From the NCBI GenBank assembly GCA_910586675.1, contig CAJUJO010000038.1:1-8956 (forward strand): a DNA stretch of 8,956 nucleotides, given 5' to 3'. The notes below the pieces were generated by a model. That model made no database searches. It was not told the origin of the DNA and saw nothing but the letters and a program-made list of their open reading frames with translations. Positions 6,590 to 8,956 of the stretch are shown here, piece after piece (the stretch's first letter is position 1; each line of letters starts with the position of its first letter). A program made the translations under genes and the position numbers. Source of the DNA: an uncultured Christensenellaceae bacterium (lineage in GTDB: Bacteria > Bacillota > Clostridia > Christensenellales > Borkfalkiaceae).

Positions 6590-6900
6590 CTTCTTATTTC
6601 TCCTTGAATGAATGCGTTTATTTTTTCCATTTCCCGCCAATCGCGGGCAAATTCGTCCACCCGCTGCGCGCCGCTATACGTAATTCTGTAATACCGCCGC
6701 AGCCTGCCGTTGTGTTCCCGCGTGTAGGTAACCAACTGCCCCGCCTGTTCCAACCGTTTCAAAATAGGGTACAGCGTGGACTCCGATATCTCGATTATTC
6801 CGGAAAGCTCGGTTACGATCTGGTACCCGTAGGAATCCCCTCTTCTGAGGAGAGCGAGCACGCATACGTCGAGCAGTCCTTTTTTCATCTGAACGTCCAT
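6586..6900 (-). CDS. PadR family transcriptional regulator
   Basis: A 104-residue winged-helix repressor of the PadR family. The N-terminal helix carries MKKGLLDVCVLALLRRGDSYGYQI (5-28), the PadR hallmark. The recognition helix is STLYPILKRLEQAG (41-54), and the wing is EHNGRLRRYYRIT (62-74). A short C-terminal helix (82-100) should mediate dimerisation. The start at 6900 is preferred because GAGGGG lies 6 nt upstream; the internal Met5 has no SD. It is the first gene of a two-gene unit, overlapping the HAAS/Toastrack gene by 4 nt. PadR proteins usually repress their own operon, and the dyad in its promoter (6921-6941) fits that. No effector is known here; the partner protein may provide the signal. 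Confidence 0.95.
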   Translation of the reverse strand: MDVQMKKGLLDVCVLALLRRGDSYGYQIVTELSGIIEISESTLYPILKRLEQAGQLVTYTREHNGRLRRYYRITYSGAQRVDEFARDWREMEKINAFIQGEIRR

Positions 6901-6920
6901 TTGATACCCCTCTTTACATA

Positions 6921-6951
6921 ATACTATACATTACATAGTATAACATGTCAA
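6921..6951 (-). promoter_or_regulatory. padR promoter with an embedded dyad
   Basis: On the minus strand, -35 TTGACA (6951-6946) and -10 TATAGT (6928-6923) are 17 nt apart. The inverted repeat ATACTAT (6921-6927) with ATAGTAT (6935-6941), spaced by 7 nt, covers the -10 and most of the spacer. A dimer bound here would exclude RNA polymerase, as expected for PadR self-repression. PadR binding is inferred from position, not shown. Confidence 0.75.
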
Positions 6952-6957
6952 GCATTT

Positions 6958-6986
6958 GAAACAAATTTTTCAAAAAAATTTGTTTC
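6958..6986. repeat. 13-bp A/T-rich inverted repeat upstream of the padR promoter
   Basis: GAAACAAATTTTT (6958-6970) pairs perfectly with AAAAATTTGTTTC (6974-6986) around a 3-nt loop. It begins 7 bp upstream of the padR -35. It could be a UP-element-like A/T tract, a regulator site or a weak terminator; no G/C core or clean U tail supports the last. Confidence 0.45.
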
Positions 6987-6995
6987 AGTAAAAAA

Positions 6996-7077
6996 TCCGC
7001 CGTATAGGTATCTGTTATAAGGATATCCTTGCGGACATGTAAATAGCGCACTATCTTCGCTTGCGAAGTGTAGTGCG
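6996..7077. repeat. Two adjacent palindromic hairpins in gene-free DNA
   Basis: The 6901-7225 interval has no credible gene. Inside it, TCCGC (6996-7000) pairs with GCGGA (7031-7035) around a 12-bp palindrome AAGGATATCCTT (7019-7030). Next, CGCACTA (7047-7053) pairs with TAGTGCG (7071-7077), with an inner CTTCGC/GCGAAG stem (7055-7060, 7063-7068). The second unit has the look of a dispersed intergenic palindromic repeat. A smaller CAATAT/ATATTG hairpin lies at 7138-7153. The rest, 7081-7168, shows nothing else I recognise. Confidence 0.45.
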
Positions 7078-7169
7078 GTGGCACATAGTTATGGACTAAA
7101 ATAAATACAACACCAGAGCGACATTATTCACACAAGGCAATATTCTGATATTGAAAATCAATGTAAAGT

Positions 7170-7203
7170 AAAAGTCGGGACTCCTTACGGACTCTCGACT
7201 TTT
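7170..7203 (-). terminator. Terminator of the LRR lipoprotein gene
   Basis: AAAAGTCG (7170-7177) pairs with CGACTTTT (7196-7203), and the stem continues inward with one C/C mismatch to a TTAC loop. On the minus strand it ends in CGACTTTT-A-C-TTT, 23 bases past the stop codon. On the plus strand it is followed by TTTTTGTTTTT, so it is bidirectional. Confidence 0.8.
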
Positions 7204-7225
7204 TGTTTTTATGCCGTTTGGCAGT

Positions 7226-8569
7226 TTAGTTGTAGTCTACTTCGCCGTTTGTGCAGTGAACGATAATTTCGCCCGTTCTGTAACTCCAATTAGAACCTAC
7301 TTGAATGGAATACCATTGTTCTTTCGTACCGCCGAATGTTATATTCGTTAATTTCCTGCAGTCCATAAACGACTCGTCGCCGATATATGATACAGTGGCA
7401 GGTAAGGTTATGCTTTCAAGGTTGGCGCAATCCTTTAAAGCCGCGTCGTAAATGCGGTCGCCGCTTGTTACAACCACGGTTTTTAATGCCGCATTGTTTA
7501 TATACGAGCATACGCGCGCCGGAATTGTCGCCGTTTCGATGGGGCAGCCCTCGAATACAGTATCTCCGTCGATAACGGTTTCACTGCCTTGTACGGTTAA
7601 GTTGATTAAACTGCTACAACCGCTGAACGCGGAAAAGTATAGTTTATTAACGCCGCTCGGAATTACGATATTTGTAAGACTGCTACAACCTCTGAATACG
7701 TTATTGCCCAATCGTGTAACGGCTTCTGGTATGGTTACATCCGTAAGTTTACTGCAACCATTGAACGCATTATTGCCGATACTCGTCACGCTGTTCGGTA
7801 TGGTGATACTTGCAAGAGAGGTACACCCATTAAACGTTGCGTCGCTTATATACGGTATACCGTCGGGTAAATTGATACTTGTAAGATTGATACAATTCTC
7901 AAACGCATTCCAACCGATATGCGTTACGCTGTTCGGTATGTTTATGCTTGTTAGCAAACTGCAGCCTTCAAACGCCGTCTGCCGTATTGTTGTAACGCTG
8001 TTTGGAATAACAATACTTGTAATATTACTGCATCCCTTAAACGTTTCTTCTTCGATAACTGTTACGCCGTCGGGTATACTTATACTTGTAAGCGAGCCGC
8101 ACCCCGCAAAAGCGTTTCTTCCGATAACCGTTATGCTGTCAGGTAAGGTTATGCTTGTTATATTTTCGCAATTCTCGAACGCTCTATCTTCGATTTTCGT
8201 TACGGTTTTCTCTTCATATTCGGACGGAATAACTATGTCGTTATCAGTCGCCGTTCCTATACCTTTAATAAAATAACTGTCAGTACCAAAATCGAAATTA
8301 TATTCAAGACCTACCGTATAGTTATATGTCGGCTTATATCCGCAAACGCAATCGCCGTCGAAAAAATCGTGTTCGGCATAGCCGTAGTTATCTGAAATAT
8401 CCGTAATGAAACAGCCATCCGCAGTACAGTTATGCCAATGGTGCGTTTCATTATTTTCCCAAGATTGCGCCCATTCGTGTGTATGCCCACCGCCGCCGCA
8501 AGCGACTAAACTTAAAGCACAGGAAACGCATACAAGTGATAAAATAGTGGTTAAAATTTTCCTTTTCAT
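7226..8569 (-). CDS. BspA-type leucine-rich-repeat surface lipoprotein
   Basis: A 447-residue exported lipoprotein. Residues 1-23 are a signal peptide (MKRK then a hydrophobic run) ending in a lipobox LVAC with the acylated Cys24. Residues 29-78 hold a small His/Cys-rich module (HTHEW, HHWHNC, DGC, EHDF, CVCG) that may bind metal. From residue 126 come LRR_5 repeats of 23 residues (pattern IgxxAFxgCxxLtsixIPxsVtx): eight regular ones to 309, then degenerate ones to about 410. The C-terminus has GGTKEQWYSI...IIVHCTNG, common in clostridial BspA-like proteins. Such proteins serve in adhesion or host/matrix contact; the ligand is unknown. The start is the ATG with GGAGG 6 nt upstream; an ATG 18 codons earlier lacks an SD and would lie in the terminator U tract. 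The gene is visibly more A/T-rich than the feo and padR genes. Confidence 0.9.
   Translation of the reverse strand: MKRKILTTILSLVCVSCALSLVACGGGGHTHEWAQSWENNETHHWHNCTADGCFITDISDNYGYAEHDFFDGDCVCGYKPTYNYTVGLEYNFDFGTDSYFIKGIGTATDNDIVIPSEYEEKTVTKIEDRAFENCENITSITLPDSITVIGRNAFAGCGSLTSISIPDGVTVIEEETFKGCSNITSIVIPNSVTTIRQTAFEGCSLLTSINIPNSVTHIGWNAFENCINLTSINLPDGIPYISDATFNGCTSLASITIPNSVTSIGNNAFNGCSKLTDVTIPEAVTRLGNNVFRGCSSLTNIVIPSGVNKLYFSAFSGCSSLINLTVQGSETVIDGDTVFEGCPIETATIPARVCSYINNAALKTVVVTSGDRIYDAALKDCANLESITLPATVSYIGDESFMDCRKLTNITFGGTKEQWYSIQVGSNWSYRTGEIIVHCTNGEVDYN
7643..8194 (-). repeat. Eight tandem 69-bp units encoding LRR_5 repeats
   Basis: Codons 126-309 of the LRR lipoprotein form eight in-register units of 23 codons with a shared pattern (AF-x-x-C near the start, IP or LP near the end). 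At DNA level, stretches such as those encoding IPNSVT and GCSxLT recur with few changes, so unequal recombination could alter repeat number. Confidence 0.8.
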
Positions 8570-8596
8570 AGAGTACCTCCATAAAATAAAATTGAC

Positions 8597-8628
8597 AAAA
8601 AAAAGTGCGCCAGCCAAAGCCAACGCAC
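8597..8628 (-). terminator. Intrinsic terminator between the structured RNA and the LRR gene
   Basis: On the minus strand GTGCGTTGGC (8628-8619) pairs with GCTGGCGCAC (8614-8605) over ten pairs, three of them G-U, around a TTTG loop, followed directly by eight T (8604-8597). The SD GGAGG of the LRR gene follows 16 nt later, and no separate promoter is visible between, so the LRR gene may depend on read-through. Confidence 0.85.
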
Positions 8629-8806
8629 GAAAAACGCAAACTCCGACTGTCGCGAAACAATTCTTATGTGTACGGATTTACTACACCCACATAAATGGAA
8701 TTTGCATTTTTGCTAAATTCAATAGATGGGTGTAGAAAGGGATATACCTTGCCTATGAAAATAAAAAAACCCGTACTCCTAATTAGGGCTATAAGAATTG
8801 TTTCGC
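8597..8806 (-). ncRNA. Candidate structured RNA (small RNA or regulatory leader), about 210 nt
   Basis: The predicted start at 8806 is the first base of a perfect 16-bp closing stem, GCGAAACAATTCTTAT (8806-8791) with its exact complement at 8667-8652. Nested inside are a CCTAATTAGG mini-palindrome (8787-8778), GTACGG (8776-8771) with CCGTAC (8675-8670), CTACACCCA (8735-8727) with TGGGTGTAG (8689-8681), and an apical GAATTT-A-GCA / TGC-AAATTC hairpin with an AAAA loop (8720-8698). A single-stranded linker and the terminator at 8597-8628 follow. No open frame fits. It matches no RNA family I can name; 6S RNA was considered and disfavoured because the internal loop is very lopsided. Pairings are seen directly; RNA function is inference. 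Confidence 0.6.
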
Positions 8807-8812
8807 ATATCC

Positions 8813-8841
8813 AATATAGCATATTTCAAGAGAAAAAGCAA
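8813..8841 (-). promoter_or_regulatory. Promoter of the structured RNA / LRR unit
   Basis: On the minus strand, -10 TATATT (8818-8813) lies 17 nt from -35 TTGCTT (8841-8836). The six bases GGATAT separate the -10 from G8806, the first base of the closing stem. The -35 is weak, the -10 good. The A/T-rich stretch 8842-8909 upstream shows no gene. Confidence 0.65.
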
Positions 8842-8909
8842 ACAAATTAAGCGATACTCTGTGAAAATTATAATTAGTCGGTAAAATCGTTTTTGACAAA
8901 ACTTCTTAT

Positions 8910-8946
8910 AAAAAAACAGTTCATTGCCCGTTTATGGGCAGTGAAC
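8910..8946 (-). terminator. Terminator of a minus-strand gene right of the window
   Basis: GTTCACTGCCC (8946-8936) pairs with GGGCAATGAAC (8929-8919) over 11 pairs (one G-U) around a 6-nt loop. TG and then seven T (8916-8910) follow on the minus strand. It separates an unseen upstream gene from the structured RNA unit. Confidence 0.85.
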
Positions 8947-8956
8947 GCATTGCAAC

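Noticed and set aside
6590..6640. 17-codon N-terminal extension of the HAAS/Toastrack protein
   Set aside because: It lies wholly inside padR, has no SD, and the ATG overlapping the padR stop has an SD and begins the conserved domain.
8592..8597. Plus-strand TTGACA as a promoter
   Set aside because: No -10 follows at 16-18 nt and no plus-strand gene lies beyond; it is the reverse of the terminator U tract.
8652..8806. MITE with 16-bp terminal inverted repeats
   Set aside because: No target-site duplication flanks it (GTC on one side, ATA on the other), and promoter and terminator in one direction with nested stems fit an RNA better. A genome copy count could reopen this.
8597..8806. 6S RNA
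   Set aside because: The internal loop is about 35 nt on one side and 5 on the other, unlike the more balanced central bubble of 6S RNA, and the gene context is not a known one.
1..8956. tRNA, rRNA, CRISPR array, transposase or prophage genes
   Set aside because: Looked for on both strands; no cloverleaf, regular spaced repeat array or mobile-element protein was seen.

Overview
The window looks like chromosomal DNA from an uncultured anaerobic Bacillota, most likely a gut Clostridia lineage. The pointers are a FeoA/FeoA/FeoB operon ending in a FeoB-associated Cys-rich protein, a PadR + DUF1700/DUF4097 gene pair, a BspA-type leucine-rich-repeat lipoprotein, strong AGGAGG-type ribosome binding sites, sigma-A promoters (TTGACA-17-TAnnnT) and U-tailed hairpin terminators. 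The species cannot be fixed from the sequence alone. Every gene I accept is on the minus strand, so transcription runs from high to low coordinates.

Layout in transcription order. (1) 8910-8946: terminator of a gene beyond the right edge. (2) 8597-8841: a promoter whose predicted start lies on the first base of a perfect 16-bp closing stem. The stem encloses about 120 nt of nested pairings and is followed by an intrinsic terminator. This is a candidate structured RNA, either a free small RNA or a regulatory leader, because the terminator sits 16 nt before the SD of the next gene. (3) 7226-8569: a secreted LRR_5/BspA-like lipoprotein with its own terminator (7170-7203). (4) 6958-7168: gene-free DNA with several inverted repeats. 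(5) 4889-6900: padR and a HAAS (DUF1700)-membrane-Toastrack (DUF4097) protein, overlapping by 4 nt, behind a strong promoter that contains a dyad; probably a self-regulating envelope-sensing pair. (6) 1723-4840: a ferrous-iron uptake operon, feoA-feoA-feoB-Cys-rich protein, with a strong promoter. A perfect 26-bp palindrome lies in its leader and a near-copy lies 115 bp upstream. (7) 98-1575: a monocistronic DRE-TIM acyltransferase of the isopropylmalate/homocitrate/Re-citrate synthase group, with its own promoter, a GC-rich leader hairpin and a terminator. (8) 18-42: a plus-strand terminator for a gene beyond the left edge.

The feo genes work together to import Fe(II): the GTPase permease FeoB, two small SH3-like FeoA partners and a one-helix Cys-rich partner, probably under an iron-responsive repressor that is not encoded here. 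The PadR/HAAS-Toastrack pair probably links an envelope signal to transcription. The acyltransferase makes a citrate-like or isopropylmalate-like 2-hydroxy acid. The LRR lipoprotein is a surface protein of unknown ligand. The least explained item is the structured RNA at 8597-8806.
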